DNA of 64,000 nt from Providencia hangzhouensis (GCF_029193595.2 NZ_CP135052.1:930001-994000), one strand, 5' to 3'. Counted from the first letter of the stretch, positions 34,554-44,390 are shown. Numbers and translations: made by a program. The notes: generated by a model not told the origin, from the sequence alone.

Positions 34554-35267
34554 TTAATGATCTAGAGAAACAGAATGCACATATTCCAACTGTTTTAAAG
34601 AACAGTAAAATTCAGGTAAAGTGATTTTTTGGCGTACTAATAGCTTTAAATTTACCTCGACGCGCTCTTTCTTGATATCTCTGATAGTGAGATTCTCAAT
34701 TAAGTCCTTATGGTTTTTTAGATACTCAATAAGTAAAGGTACACCTTTTTCATGAGTAAATAGCATACGAACTTTAATTTTTCCTAGTTTTTGGTTTTTC
34801 ATCTGAAATAATGCAACTTGGGGGCTGAGTTGTATTGCTAAGAAAAAAAGAACTGTAACTATGACCGCATGCCAGTAGAACCCCGAACCGCATGCAATTC
34901 CAACACCGGCAGATGCCCAAACAATGGCTGCGGTTGTTAGGCCTGAAATTGCATCATCACGCCGATGTAATATAACGCCAGCACCTAGAAAGCCTACTCC
35001 ACTAATTATTTGTGCAGCTAATCTCATTGGGTCGCTACGTATATTGTCAGAGATATTGGCGTAATACTCCGCTGACTGAATAGAAACTATGGTTAATAAA
35101 CAGCTAGCAACGGCAATAATGACACAAGTTTTAAAACCAACAGGCTTTCCCTTTGATTCACGTTCTAGGCCAATTAAGCCGCCTAAAACAAAGGCGGCCA
35201 ACAGTTTAGAAATACTTGATAGTGATAAAGGGCCAATGGTGTCGACAAACTGTATAAATAAATCCAT
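34554..35267 (-). CDS. MgtC/SapB family membrane protein
   Basis: The 237-residue inner-membrane protein has four to five helices in residues 18-150. Its core is LAAFVLGGLIGLERESKGKP (about 23-42) and IISGVGFLGAGVILHR (about 88-103), both signatures of MgtC. A cytosolic ACT-like C-terminal domain of about 90 residues follows. MgtC proteins support survival at low magnesium by acting on the F-ATPase or phosphate uptake in Salmonella. A GTCAGGAGC ribosome site precedes the ATG. No mgtB gene is adjacent. Confidence 0.85.
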   Translation of the reverse strand: MDLFIQFVDTIGPLSLSSISKLLAAFVLGGLIGLERESKGKPVGFKTCVIIAVASCLLTIVSIQSAEYYANISDNIRSDPMRLAAQIISGVGFLGAGVILHRRDDAISGLTTAAIVWASAGVGIACGSGFYWHAVIVTVLFFLAIQLSPQVALFQMKNQKLGKIKVRMLFTHEKGVPLLIEYLKNHKDLIENLTIRDIKKERVEVNLKLLVRQKITLPEFYCSLKQLEYVHSVSLDH

Positions 35268-35313
35268 GGCTTGCTCCTGACGTAGCCTTAGCCTTTCCTC
35301 GATTTTTACTGTG

Positions 35314-35439
35314 TATACTCGTAATCCTTCAAGTTGCAGCGGTATTGACTACACTCAGCTAGCCGAGTCACATAGTTTATCTATGTTCCCCATCTATCTT
35401 CGCTTGTCGCCTACCCGCAACTCAAATCATTTGGGTATA
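35314..35439. repeat. ERIC-type intergenic repeat (126 bp)
   Basis: The element begins TATACTCGTAATCCTTCAAG and ends with the imperfect inverse TTGAGT/ATTTGGGTATA. Its inner part is palindromic around the AGCCGAGTCACATAGTTTAT region. The length and ends match the 127-bp ERIC/IRU element of enterobacteria and Yersinia. It lies between the divergent mgtC-like promoter side and the 3' end of the permease gene, and its right end overlaps the last codons and stop of that permease. Confidence 0.75.
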
Positions 35440-36677
35440 GCAACGTTATTTACTACTTTTTCACCTTCGTTATTTTTCTTTTTAGATACGTCATCTTTAA
35501 AGAAGAAGATAAAGAAAACGGTGACAACAGCGGCGACGATAGCCGGGTAATGCCAGAATGTTCCCCATTGTGGTAATGCTGCGCTACCTGTCTCTGTGAC
35601 AGTTGAATTAAAGATTTCACCACAAATTGTTGAAGCAAATAATAAGCCAAAGCCATTTGAAACAATAAAGCGTAAACCCTGAGCTTGCGCTCTGATCTCA
35701 GGTTTGGCTTTACGGTCAACGTAGATATCACCTGCTGTAAAGAAGAAGTCCCAGCATAATCCTTGAAGCATCAACCCTATAATAATGAAGTAAAAACCGG
35801 AATCTACTGCGGCATAGGAGAATAGCATTGAGCGAATAATCCAACTTACCGCGCCAAGAAGTAAGGTAATTTTGAAACCGAACTTCATTAAGAAGAAGGA
35901 CAGAACGAACATAAATAGGACTTCACATGCAATACCAATTTGCATGATAGATGCCGCATTATCGAATCCCAGTGTTTTAATAAATACAGGAATATAAGCG
36001 GAGTAAGCTGTTTTCGGTATCATTAATACAAAGATGCTAAACATTAAGATAGCGAAATAGCGGTCTTTGAATAATGAAAGTGCATCTAAGCATAGAATAT
36101 CTCTAGCGGAGAAAGGTTTACCTTTCGCTTTTGGCGGTGTATTTGGCAAAGTAAAGCAGTAAAAGCCTAATAATACAGCAACAGCCGATGCGATATACCA
36201 AGTCATGGTACTACCTGAAAAGCCCATTTCTCCTAATATAAATCCGATAGCCATAAAACCGAATGTGCCAAATACACGAATAATAGGGAAATATTTCACG
36301 CCATTAATATGAGAGAAGCTGATGCTATTAGAGAGTGCAGTTGTTGGATAAAACAGTAGCCCAATAATGAAAATCATAAACAGGGTCATACCGCTATTTT
36401 GTGCCTCAATAAATTGAGGAACACATAGAATAACGGCCGCATTAATTAAATGCAGTGTTCCCATTACCTTTTGTGAGGCAAAGAAGCGGTCTGCAACCAT
36501 ACCAATAAATAAAGGAGAAATAATGGTTGCCACACCTAATAAAGCGTAGGCATTACCAATAATATTTGCCATCCCATAAGTACTTAACACGAGTCCCATA
36601 GTCATATTCCATGCCCCTTGCATGAAATATTGCACAAACATCATAATGAGTAAGCGAGAGGTTATTTTCATATCCAT
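35427..36677 (-). CDS. Nucleoside:H+ symporter family MFS permease (NupG/XapB-like)
   Basis: The 416-residue, 12-helix MFS protein belongs to the nucleoside-proton symporter group. It shows the N-terminal QYFMQGAWNMTMGLVLSTYG, the PLFIGMVADRFF loop and the helix-10 region LCWDFFFTAGDIYVD with D residues characteristic of NupG/XapB. The gene begins 14 bp after the PhnP-like gene, so they share an operon. The last codons (VAIPK) and stop come from an inserted ERIC element, so the original C-terminus may have differed. The substrate could be a nucleoside or a nucleoside-like sugar. Confidence 0.8.
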   Translation of the reverse strand: MDMKITSRLLIMMFVQYFMQGAWNMTMGLVLSTYGMANIIGNAYALLGVATIISPLFIGMVADRFFASQKVMGTLHLINAAVILCVPQFIEAQNSGMTLFMIFIIGLLFYPTTALSNSISFSHINGVKYFPIIRVFGTFGFMAIGFILGEMGFSGSTMTWYIASAVAVLLGFYCFTLPNTPPKAKGKPFSARDILCLDALSLFKDRYFAILMFSIFVLMIPKTAYSAYIPVFIKTLGFDNAASIMQIGIACEVLFMFVLSFFLMKFGFKITLLLGAVSWIIRSMLFSYAAVDSGFYFIIIGLMLQGLCWDFFFTAGDIYVDRKAKPEIRAQAQGLRFIVSNGFGLLFASTICGEIFNSTVTETGSAALPQWGTFWHYPAIVAAVVTVFFIFFFKDDVSKKKNNEGEKVVNNVAIPK

Positions 36678-36691
36678 GATTAGTTTTCCTC

Positions 36692-37513
36692 TTAATGTGC
36701 TTCTAGCGTTAATCCGTCATAAGCAACACGGATATTATAAGGTGCACAAATCGCTTCTAATTCTTCATGAAGTAATTTGCCACTATGGGAAATATGTGAA
36801 ACAGCAATTTGAGTTTCTGAATGCAGACAGCCTTGTTGTTGCAGTTTTTCTTTGGCTGCAAATACAGTTTCTAAGCTCATGTGGTTATCTGTACAGTTTT
36901 TCCCATTGAGTCCGTAAGTGCATTCAAATACGACAATATCAAGCTGTTTATTTTCCAACCATTTCCATGTTAATTCAGGGAACCAACCTGAATCATGTCC
37001 ATAAAAAATAGCTTTTCCAGCTTTTTCAATGTGATAGACGTAGCACAATTCCCATTTAGCATGGTTTGCGAGTAATGGCGTAATTTTATAACCATTTCTT
37101 TCTACAGTGACAAAAGGGATTAAGCAGTGGAAATCGAAACGTTCTTTGCTATAGCCAGGCAGAACATCAAGGCAGCCATTAATTGCTCGGTCATTACCAA
37201 AAATATGTAATGGATGGTAAATTTCAAAACCATAACCTTCCATGCGGCTAAATAAATCACCGACATTAAAATGGTCAGGGTGAGTATGGGTAAATAGCAG
37301 GCTTTCAAACTTGGTTGCATCCATTCCATCACGCATTAACTGATAGCTAAATGTCGGGGAAACATCGATCAGCATAAGATCATCTACAATAGCGGAAGAA
37401 TGGGTTCTAATATCTTTCCCCCCGAGCTCTCTTGCTCTCTGGCAGTGCTCACAACGGCAGAAAGGATTTGGTATACCTTCAGAAGCCGCGGTGCCTAAGA
37501 AGTGAATTTTCAT
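36692..37513 (-). CDS. PhnP-like metallo-beta-lactamase-fold phosphodiesterase
   Basis: This 273-residue cytosolic hydrolase opens IHFLGTAASEGIPNPFCRCEHC. Its GTAASEG turn and C-x-C-x2-C zinc knuckle are as in PhnP. The binuclear metal site is THTHPDHF (about residues 75-82), with later His ligands in GHDSGWF and SHISHSGKL. PhnP cleaves phosphoribosyl cyclic phosphates and other cyclic nucleotides. No phosphonate (phn) operon is present. Linkage to a nucleoside-type permease and a LacI-SBP regulator suggests scavenging of a cyclic phosphoribosyl or nucleotide compound, which is inference. Confidence 0.78.
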   Translation of the reverse strand: MKIHFLGTAASEGIPNPFCRCEHCQRARELGGKDIRTHSSAIVDDLMLIDVSPTFSYQLMRDGMDATKFESLLFTHTHPDHFNVGDLFSRMEGYGFEIYHPLHIFGNDRAINGCLDVLPGYSKERFDFHCLIPFVTVERNGYKITPLLANHAKWELCYVYHIEKAGKAIFYGHDSGWFPELTWKWLENKQLDIVVFECTYGLNGKNCTDNHMSLETVFAAKEKLQQQGCLHSETQIAVSHISHSGKLLHEELEAICAPYNIRVAYDGLTLEAH

Positions 37514-37593
37514 AATAATTACCTATATTTTATTGTTTTATATGTATTTTTTTAACCCTGATGTTGGCATTCAAATAAAAAACAAAGATATTT

Positions 37594-37601
37594 GAACGTT
37601 C
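37594..37601. promoter_or_regulatory. LacI-type operator site A (GAACGTTC)
   Basis: TTTGAACGTTCCA at 37591-37603 is centred on the palindrome GAACGTTC, 81 bp upstream of the PhnP-like start. The same 13-mer occurs in inverted orientation at site B. Confidence 0.6.
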
Positions 37602-37773
37602 CAATAATAATATTGGGGATTACTTTTGCCAATAAATGTTATTTTGATCAGTGATCTCATTCAAAGAATATTTTCAATGACATTGATTTTATTGATTTTT
37701 ATTTTCAAATTGGAAAATGGCAATAAAAAAAGTATTTATATTACTAGCTTGCTTTATAAACGAATTAATTATG

Positions 37774-37781
37774 GAACGTTC
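37774..37781. promoter_or_regulatory. LacI-type operator site B (GAACGTTC)
   Basis: TGGAACGTTCAAA at 37772-37784 is the exact reverse complement of site A and lies 74 bp upstream of the fused regulator gene. The centres are 180 bp apart. One site near each divergent start fits autoregulation plus control of the permease operon. Confidence 0.6.
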
Positions 37782-37855
37782 AAAGTAATTATCAGTAGTC
37801 GCGATAAATAATTCAGGTATGCTATTGGTAGCAACAACCAAGGTGAAAAAAACAG

Positions 37856-40063
37856 ATGGCAACAATCAAAGATATCGCAAAATTAGCAGGTGTTTCTCAT
37901 GGGACTGTTTCTAACGTATTGAATAAACGGGGAAATGTGAGTGTTGAAAAAATTGAAGCAGTCTATAAAGCAGCAAAGCAAATGGGGTATCAGCTAAATA
38001 CACAAGCTCAATTATTGAGAACCAATAAGAGTCAGAAGATAGCAATACTATTACCGCAATTAGTGTCTGATAAGTATGCAATATTTTTTAATTCATTTAG
38101 GCAATCAATGGCTCAGTATCCAGAGATAACTTATGATCTATTCTTGACGGATGATCTGGAAACGACAGAACTAGATGCATTACAAAAAATTGCGGCAGGT
38201 GGTTATAGGCAAGTAGTGGCAGTCAGTTGTTTGCAGGATGCCACTATCTATTTTGATACCTTAAAATTAGCGGCGTCTCAAATTATTTTTATTTACCGTC
38301 AGCCCACAAATGCTTACCACTTTTTCACACTGGATTACTCTCAGGCAACTGATGCGATATGCCAACAAATAGCCACAAGTCGAAGTCAATTAGTAGGTAT
38401 TTTTAGTGATGATCATGGAAATCTAGAGAACGCCACTTTTGTCAGTGAGTTACAAAATAACCTTAAACAGAAGGCTCCGAATAAAAAATTTATTATTATT
38501 CGTGCTTCTAATGATGAATCTTATAAGGCGGCTTTTGATTTTTTCTCTGGAGAGCAGATTCCTGATTTATTTGTTGCTGAAGACATTGAAAAAGCGAGTT
38601 TTTTAACCCAAGCAAGTTTTTTTGGTAGCGAAGGTGATTGCCCCGCAATTTTTGCTTTAAGCGGTAACATTCCTCCTATACTAAAAGGGTTACATTGCTT
38701 CCCAATGAACTATGCACAATTAGGGTTGGAAGTGGTCGATGAACTGATGAGAGAAGATCATGAAAAGAAAACTGCGGGGACAAATACTGCCTATGTTCGT
38801 AATCAAAGTGGTAACCTTTATACGGCAACATCGGCAATAATTACTGACAATAAATCTGATCCAACCCTGAATTTACTCATTTTACCGAGTCCTTCAACAA
38901 ACGCACTTAAAAAACTACTGCCACATTTTTATAGACAAACAGGAATTAAGGTTAATTTAGCGGTTTATCCTTATGATGAAGTTTATCAGATATTAGGGCA
39001 ACTCCATTTACACCCTTATTATGATTTACTACGTATCGATATGGCCTGTTTTCCCTGGTTTGCGGAGCGCATTCTACAACCATTAGATAAAGTAGGAAGA
39101 GGGGTGACTGATTTATTAAATAACTTTTCCTTACCGACTCAGCAAAAATATAGTTTGGTGAATGATACTGCTTATGCCATGCCATTTGATGCCAGTGCGC
39201 AAATGTTGTTTTATCGTAAAGATCTCTTTGAAGATCCTATTTTAAAAAGAATGTATTACGAGAAAACAGGGCAAGAACTAATAGTACCCACTTCTTTTAC
39301 TGAATATGATCAGGTAACTCAATTTTTCACAGAGCTACATGAAGAAGGTGAGTTTTTACGGCCTATTGGTGCATCAACGACGTTAGGTAGTGCAGGGTTA
39401 ATTGCCACTGAGTATTTATTAAGGTATTACGCCGCTGGCGGAAAATTGATAAGTAATGGCCATATTCCTAGGTTAGAAATGCCATTAGCGGGTCAAGTAT
39501 TAAATGAATACCTTCATCAGGTTTCTATGACAGAAAATATTCATAATAAATGGTGGAGTGAATCCGTCGAGCAATTTGAGCAAGGAAAACTAGCCATGTT
39601 AATTGCTTATATGAACCTATTTAACGATGTCGCTTATAGTAATATTTTCCCTAAAATTGGCTTTGCTTCTGTACCTGGGGGAATTCCTCAATTGGGGGGG
39701 GGAGCATTAGGGGTTTCTCGCTATAGCCAAAAAACTCATTATGCAGAACAATTTTATCGTTGGCTCTATTCACCGATAGTAATGGATCACCTCATATTAT
39801 TGGGTGGCAACAGTAATCACCAAGATTTCAGCCATAATCAAGAGATTTGCTATCGTTATCCATGGATGCCGCTGGCGTATCAAGAAATAAACCGAGGGAT
39901 CCGTGAGTCTTCAATTCCAAACGGTAAGTTGTTTAATTTACGCCAAGCTGAAGTCATTATTGGGCAAGGTATTACTAACGTTGTGAACAAAATCATGACG
40001 ATAGATGAAACGATTGAATATATTAACCAACGGTTATTAGTTGATACGCAAGGCGAGAGATAA
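37856..40063 (+). CDS. LacI-type regulator fused to an ABC-type solute-binding domain
   Basis: The 735-residue protein has no signal peptide, so it is cytosolic. Residues 1-60 are a LacI HTH and hinge (TIKDIAKLAGVSHGTVSNVL; GYQLNTQAQLL). Residues 62-325 form a periplasmic-binding-protein-like regulatory domain. From about 345 to 735 the chain looks like a family 1 extracellular solute-binding protein, as used by ABC sugar importers, with LLILPSPSTNALKKLLPHFY, then AMPFDASAQMLFYRKDLFED and VPGGIPQLGGGALGVSRYS. The last domain has become a second ligand sensor. The gene is divergent from the PhnP-like/permease operon and probably regulates it through the GAACGTTC sites. Confidence 0.8.
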   Translation: MATIKDIAKLAGVSHGTVSNVLNKRGNVSVEKIEAVYKAAKQMGYQLNTQAQLLRTNKSQKIAILLPQLVSDKYAIFFNSFRQSMAQYPEITYDLFLTDDLETTELDALQKIAAGGYRQVVAVSCLQDATIYFDTLKLAASQIIFIYRQPTNAYHFFTLDYSQATDAICQQIATSRSQLVGIFSDDHGNLENATFVSELQNNLKQKAPNKKFIIIRASNDESYKAAFDFFSGEQIPDLFVAEDIEKASFLTQASFFGSEGDCPAIFALSGNIPPILKGLHCFPMNYAQLGLEVVDELMREDHEKKTAGTNTAYVRNQSGNLYTATSAIITDNKSDPTLNLLILPSPSTNALKKLLPHFYRQTGIKVNLAVYPYDEVYQILGQLHLHPYYDLLRIDMACFPWFAERILQPLDKVGRGVTDLLNNFSLPTQQKYSLVNDTAYAMPFDASAQMLFYRKDLFEDPILKRMYYEKTGQELIVPTSFTEYDQVTQFFTELHEEGEFLRPIGASTTLGSAGLIATEYLLRYYAAGGKLISNGHIPRLEMPLAGQVLNEYLHQVSMTENIHNKWWSESVEQFEQGKLAMLIAYMNLFNDVAYSNIFPKIGFASVPGGIPQLGGGALGVSRYSQKTHYAEQFYRWLYSPIVMDHLILLGGNSNHQDFSHNQEICYRYPWMPLAYQEINRGIRESSIPNGKLFNLRQAEVIIGQGITNVVNKIMTIDETIEYINQRLLVDTQGER

Positions 40064-40217
40064 ATATCGGTTTAATTAGAGTTTTAAATCAGCGGATAAA
40101 CATATGATAAGGCGTCATTACTTTTCAATTTTATCCGCACAAGCTATCTTCTTCGCAAAAGTAATTTGTGATGAAGAGCGTTTTGCTCAGTAATTTTATA
40201 GGTAGATACAAAGCAAA

Positions 40218-40238
40218 AACCCGCCTTTTGGGCGGGTT
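40218..40238 (-). terminator. tRNA-Phe terminator
   Basis: An 8-bp GC-rich stem (AACCCGCC / GGCGGGTT) with a 5-base loop and a following T-run on the minus strand lies 11 bp past the tRNA 3' end. Confidence 0.85.
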
Positions 40239-40249
40239 CTTTAAATAAG

Positions 40250-40325
40250 TGGTGCCCGGACTCGGAATCGAACCAAGGACACGGGGATTTTCAATCCCCT
40301 GCTCTACCGACTGAGCTATCCGGGC
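40250..40325 (-). tRNA. pheV: tRNA-Phe (anticodon GAA)
   Basis: The 76-nt minus-strand sequence starts GCCCGGATAGCTCAGTCGGT, has the anticodon arm GGGGA-TTGAAAA-TCCCC with anticodon GAA, a TTCGATTC T-loop and an encoded CCA end. All four stems pair. No duplicated 3' end or integrase gene is nearby, so the locus is not occupied by an integrated element here. The symbol is by analogy with E. coli, where pheV and pheU are identical. Confidence 0.97.
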
Positions 40326-40335
40326 AACGGAGCGT

Positions 40336-40364
40336 ATTAAACCTGATTTCATTGGTTGAGTCAA
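40336..40364 (-). promoter_or_regulatory. tRNA-Phe promoter
   Basis: On the minus strand a -35 TTGACT and a -10 TTTAAT are separated by exactly 17 bases. A GC-rich discriminator (ACGCTCCG) then leads to the tRNA, as usual for stringently controlled stable-RNA promoters. Confidence 0.75.
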
Positions 40365-40508
40365 GGCGCTTTCAATAAACTTTTGACTGTATGCGCTTTT
40401 TTTCAACATGTTAGCTAGTTTTTAATCGAAAACACATAAAATTATTAAGGTTAATGACTAATACCAGCCTTAAATCAGATTTTGGCTGGCATTCACTATT
40501 GGAAAATT

Positions 40509-41582
40509 TTAACGTAGATAATTTTTCTGTGCTTTGTTCACTTTAATCAGGTAATTACGTGACTCTGCAGCAGGGTGCTTAGTGGACAAGGTTTCATACA
40601 CTTCACCCGGTTCTAAATTATTAATACGCTGCGCGGCTTGCTTTTTATCGCTGTGGAACACCCGCAGAACGCTGCCTGCGCCGCCATTATATGCGGTAAT
40701 AACAGCATAACGGCGTGAGGTTTGATTACGAATATCGCCTAAGTAGCTGTTTTGCAATATGGCTAAGTAAGCCGTACCCGTATCAATATTTTTTTCTGGG
40801 TCAAACAAATAGCTACGGCTAGGAACACCGGATTTCCCTTGTGAGCGGAAAACATCTTTGCCGGCGGTATTTGGCATAATTTGCATTAAACCAAGCGCAT
40901 CAGAGCGGCTAACTGCATAAGGGTTGAAACTCGACTCAATTTGCATAATCGCGAGGATTAATGACTCATCAACACCATATTTGGCCGCAGATTTCTTAAT
41001 ATAAGGTAAATATTTATGAGCCCGTTTATCTAAATGGTTTGGTACTAATTGCATAGTCACGGACCAAACAATATTCATACCAGACTGTCTGCGCTGCATT
41101 TTATTTTCAATCAGATAATCAGCAAACTTTGTGGCTCTCCATTCCCAACGAATCGCTTCTCCTGTGTTATCGAGCACTTGGCCAAATAAAAAGGGTTCTT
41201 TGCTGTGAGGAATATCATTGATATCAGAATAGAGGTCAATGGAATTGGGGTCGTCCCCCATTAATAAGGTGGTGACAATAGCTTTCTTTAAGTGCTGTGA
41301 AGGCTCTACCGCTGAAATAGTCTCAACCGTAATGGTCCCTGCATCAAAATTAATATGGCTACGAGTTCGGTATTCATCGGTATATTTTACGTAGTCTTTT
41401 GGACCCGCAATTAATACTTCTTTAATGCCCCAAATATTTTCAATATTGTGGGCAAATTGACCCATTAATATATCGAACCCATTGGTATCTTTGACATAAT
41501 CAGGGTTAAAGTCAGATTTTTGCTTGCTAGAACAAGAAATAATTAGAGGGATCAACAAACTCAGCGCAAATAGTTTTTTCAT
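40509..41582 (-). CDS. mltC: Membrane-bound lytic murein transglycosylase C
   Basis: This outer-membrane lipoprotein cleaves peptidoglycan glycan strands to 1,6-anhydro products. The lipobox LIISC places the lipid on Cys17 from the chosen ATG; a GTG three codons upstream is less like E. coli. The N-terminal DUF3393 domain carries [18 protein letters not shown]. The C-terminal SLT domain has the catalytic Glu in [20 protein letters not shown], then [13 protein letters not shown] and [13 protein letters not shown]. The 357 residues match E. coli MltC (359). It follows yggX and mutY in one operon, as in E. coli. Confidence 0.93.
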   Translation of the reverse strand: MKKLFALSLLIPLIISCSSKQKSDFNPDYVKDTNGFDILMGQFAHNIENIWGIKEVLIAGPKDYVKYTDEYRTRSHINFDAGTITVETISAVEPSQHLKKAIVTTLLMGDDPNSIDLYSDINDIPHSKEPFLFGQVLDNTGEAIRWEWRATKFADYLIENKMQRRQSGMNIVWSVTMQLVPNHLDKRAHKYLPYIKKSAAKYGVDESLILAIMQIESSFNPYAVSRSDALGLMQIMPNTAGKDVFRSQGKSGVPSRSYLFDPEKNIDTGTAYLAILQNSYLGDIRNQTSRRYAVITAYNGGAGSVLRVFHSDKKQAAQRINNLEPGEVYETLSTKHPAAESRNYLIKVNKAQKNYLR

Positions 41583-41636
41583 ACGATTCACAGTCTTGGG
41601 GCAAAAGTCTACCTACTAAGTAGGTAGACAAACAGA

Positions 41637-41906
41637 TTATTTTTCAGGAGTATAGCCATCAATATGGATATCGTGGCCTTCAAACAAGAACTTAATCATT
41701 TCTTGTTCTAACATTTTACGGTCATCAGGGTTCATCGTATTAAGTTTCTTTTCATTAATGAGCATGGTTTGCTTTGTCATCCACTGACTCCACGCCTCTT
41801 TTGAAATCTCGTTAAAAATACGTTTTCCTAACTCACCTGGGTAAAGCTGAAAATCTTGCCCATCTGCATCACGTTGTAAAAATGTACAAAAAATGGTTCT
41901 ACTCAT
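41637..41906 (-). CDS. yggX: Probable Fe(II)-trafficking protein YggX
   Basis: This 89-residue cytosolic protein protects iron-sulphur clusters from oxidative damage and influences iron traffic in Salmonella. It starts [20 protein letters not shown], with the conserved Cys7. It keeps [18 protein letters not shown] and the C-terminal [16 protein letters not shown] of the family. It lies 10 bp after mutY, itself an iron-sulphur enzyme, in the conserved mutY-yggX-mltC order. Confidence 0.95.
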   Translation of the reverse strand: MSRTIFCTFLQRDADGQDFQLYPGELGKRIFNEISKEAWSQWMTKQTMLINEKKLNTMNPDDRKMLEQEMIKFLFEGHDIHIDGYTPEK

Positions 41907-41916
41907 TAATTTTTCC

Positions 41917-42969
41917 TCAAATATCAGGTAGTAAGGCGAGCTGTTTTAGTAAACTTTCAACTGGGGCAGCAAGGCCGATAGTTGCGCCTAAGTGTAAGTT
42001 ATACCAGAGTCCTTTGCCTTCATCCATGGCAGAATTAAATGCCTGAATCTTAACTTTTACAGGGATAATATCTAAATGAAAATGGCTAAATGTGTGACGG
42101 AAAGAAATTAATTGCTCTAATTGAGTATACTCAAAGCCAGATTCGTTCAGCCAATCATTGAGTTGCTCTAAAGAATCAAACTGTGGAAAGGCAAATAACC
42201 CCCCCCAAATACCGGATGGTGGGCGTTGTTCTAACCACACATCATCGTCGTGCTGAATAATTAGAAACCAAGCACTCTTTTCAGGGATTTTCTGTTTGGG
42301 TTTTTTACCTGGGTAGTTTTGCCATGAATGATTAGCATAGGCCATACAGCCAAAATTAAGCGGGCATAGTTCGCATTTTGGTTTACTGCGAGTGCAGACC
42401 ATTGCGCCTAAATCCATCATCGCTTGGTTAAAAAATTCAACTCCCACTTGTGGGGTGACATCAGTGCTGATTTCCCACAAACGGTTTTCGACTTCTTTTT
42501 TACCCGGCCAGCCATCAACCGCATAAGCTCGAGCTAATACGCGTTTAACATTACCATCGAGGATAGGGTAATGCTGTTTTTGCGATAATGATAAAATTGC
42601 CCCAGCAGTGGACCGGCCAACCCCGGGCAGCGCTAAAACCTCATCAAATGTAGTGGGAAATGAGCCATCATATTGAGTCGCGATCACTTGAGCGGTTTTA
42701 TGGAGATTTCTAGCCCGGGCGTAATAGCCGAGCCCTGTCCATAAGTGCAAAACTTCATCAAGAGGAGCGTTGGCAAGGGCGGTCACATCCTCAAAGCGAG
42801 AGATAAACTTCTCAAAATAAGGGATTACAGTACTCACTTGGGTTTGTTGCAGCATAACTTCTGATAACCAAACATGGTAAGACGATTTTTCCTGTTGCCA
42901 TGGCAACGTCTTACGACCATATTTGTGATACCAGTTAAGTACTGCAGATGAAAATTGTTGAGCTTCCAT
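41917..42969 (-). CDS. mutY: Adenine DNA glycosylase MutY
   Basis: It removes adenine mispaired with 8-oxoguanine. The 350 residues match E. coli (350). The catalytic Glu is in [12 protein letters not shown], the helix-hairpin-helix is [13 protein letters not shown] and the catalytic Asp lies in [13 protein letters not shown]. The 4Fe-4S ligands are C-x6-C-x2-C-x5-C in [19 protein letters not shown]. The C-terminal NUDIX-like domain recognises 8-oxoG, with [12 protein letters not shown]. It is the first gene of the mutY-yggX-mltC operon. Confidence 0.96.
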   Translation of the reverse strand: MEAQQFSSAVLNWYHKYGRKTLPWQQEKSSYHVWLSEVMLQQTQVSTVIPYFEKFISRFEDVTALANAPLDEVLHLWTGLGYYARARNLHKTAQVIATQYDGSFPTTFDEVLALPGVGRSTAGAILSLSQKQHYPILDGNVKRVLARAYAVDGWPGKKEVENRLWEISTDVTPQVGVEFFNQAMMDLGAMVCTRSKPKCELCPLNFGCMAYANHSWQNYPGKKPKQKIPEKSAWFLIIQHDDDVWLEQRPPSGIWGGLFAFPQFDSLEQLNDWLNESGFEYTQLEQLISFRHTFSHFHLDIIPVKVKIQAFNSAMDEGKGLWYNLHLGATIGLAAPVESLLKQLALLPDI

Positions 42970-43258
42970 TAATAATTTTATTTTTTATTGATATTTCCAG
43001 TCATGGTAGGAATTGCAACATAGACGAAGGGGGCTGTAAACCGCTATTGTGTTGTTTAGTGTAAAGTTAGCGAATTATCAACTGCATCCTTGTGGAAGTT
43101 TTGCTAAACTCCGATATCCATCATGCCTCAAGGGTAAAGTTAATCACTACAACTTGGGCATTTAGGGCTGTAAATTGATAGGTTTGGTAACCAATCACCT
43201 TATAAACTTGATTGTTGGCACATTAACTTAATTGGGCACTCATTTTAGAACCTTTATT

Positions 43259-43978
43259 ATGATCAATAATGTTATCTCCCCCGAATATAATGAAGATGGG
43301 CGGGTTATGCGCCGAGTCCGTAGTTTTGTCCGCCGTCAAGGGCGTCTGACAAAACGTCAGGAAGACGCATTAGAAAAAGAATGGGCAGAAAAAGGCATCG
43401 ATTTTATCAATGAACCTTTTGATTTTGTCAAAGTATTCAATAACTTAAATCCAGTTACCTTGGAAATTGGGTTTGGGATGGGCGCCTCATTGGTGACCAT
43501 GGCATCTCAGAATGCAGATAAAAACTTTTTAGGTATTGAAGTTCATGCTCCCGGTGTTGGCGCATGTTTAGCATCAGCAAAAGAAGAAAACGTCACCAAT
43601 TTACGGGTGATGTGCCATGATGCAATAGAAGTTTTAGACTGCATGATCCCAAACGGCAGCCTTGCGATGGTTCAGTTATTTTTCCCTGACCCATGGCATA
43701 AAGCGAAACATAATAAGCGCCGTATTGTGCAAGTTCCGTTTGCAGAAAAAATTCGTAGCAAACTAGCTATCGGCGGTGTTTTCCATATGGCAACAGATTG
43801 GCAGCCTTATGCAGAGCATATGCTTGAAGTGATGACGAGTGTCGAAGGGTATAAAAACTTATCACCATCAGGTGATTACGTTCCTCGTCCAGAAACAAGA
43901 CCAGAAACAAAATTTGAAAAGCGCGGCCAGCGGTTAGGGCACGGTGTATGGGATTTAATGTTTGAGAGGATCAAATAA
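43259..43978 (+). CDS. trmB: tRNA (guanine-N7-)-methyltransferase TrmB
   Basis: This SAM-dependent enzyme methylates G46 in tRNA variable loops. The start at the ATG at 43259 gives [20 protein letters not shown] and 239 residues, as in E. coli; the frame continues upstream without conservation. It shows the SAM motif [11 protein letters not shown], the catalytic region [17 protein letters not shown] and a C-terminal [21 protein letters not shown]. Its stop overlaps the yggL ATG by one base (TAATG), so the two genes are coupled. It lies divergent from mutY. Confidence 0.96.
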   Translation: MINNVISPEYNEDGRVMRRVRSFVRRQGRLTKRQEDALEKEWAEKGIDFINEPFDFVKVFNNLNPVTLEIGFGMGASLVTMASQNADKNFLGIEVHAPGVGACLASAKEENVTNLRVMCHDAIEVLDCMIPNGSLAMVQLFFPDPWHKAKHNKRRIVQVPFAEKIRSKLAIGGVFHMATDWQPYAEHMLEVMTSVEGYKNLSPSGDYVPRPETRPETKFEKRGQRLGHGVWDLMFERIK

Positions 43979-44310
43979 TGGCTAAACAACCACGTAGTCG
44001 TCGTTTACGTAAAAAATTACGCTTGGATGAGTTCCAAGAGTTAGGCTTTACTGTTAAGTGGAGCTTTAAAGAAGGTACGCCGATTGAGGAAGTTGACAGC
44101 ACCGTTGACCAACTGATTGCAGAAGCGATTGAACCGAATGGTTTGGCGTTTGAAGCAAGTGGCTATATGAACTGGGAAGGGATCGTTTGCTTACAAAAAA
44201 TTGGCAAATGTACCGAAGAGCACCGTCAAATTGTTGAAAATTGGCTAAAATCAAAAGGCATGAATGACGTCGTCGTTTCTGAGCTGTTTGATGTTTGGTG
44301 GGAAGAATAA
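43978..44310 (+). CDS. yggL: YggL (DUF469) ribosome-associated protein
   Basis: The 110-residue DUF469 protein has a very basic N-terminus (RSRRLRKKLRLDEFQELGF) suited to RNA contact and an acidic C-terminal half ending DVWWEE. E. coli YggL (108) binds the large ribosomal subunit. It is translationally coupled to trmB and followed by a strong terminator. Confidence 0.93.
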   Translation: MAKQPRSRRLRKKLRLDEFQELGFTVKWSFKEGTPIEEVDSTVDQLIAEAIEPNGLAFEASGYMNWEGIVCLQKIGKCTEEHRQIVENWLKSKGMNDVVVSELFDVWWEE

Positions 44311-44360
44311 TTTTATTGAGTCAATCTCAATAAATAAACTGAGCTTTCAGTCGTTTGAAG

Positions 44361-44390
44361 AGGCATCCAAAAATTGGGTGCCTTTATTTT
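44361..44390 (+). terminator. trmB-yggL terminator
   Basis: An 8-bp stem (AGGCATCC / GGGTGCCT, one G-T pair) with a 7-base loop is followed by TTATTTT. It lies 50 bp past yggL and inside the non-conserved 5' extension of the glutaminase frame, which supports a later glutaminase start. Confidence 0.75.

Noticed and set aside
40131..40409. 92-codon minus-strand frame across the tRNA-Phe gene
   Set aside because: It is read through the tRNA, its promoter and its terminator; the coding appearance is accidental.
40250..40409. Genomic-island attachment site at tRNA-Phe
   Set aside because: No integrase gene and no second copy of the tRNA 3' end were seen in the window.
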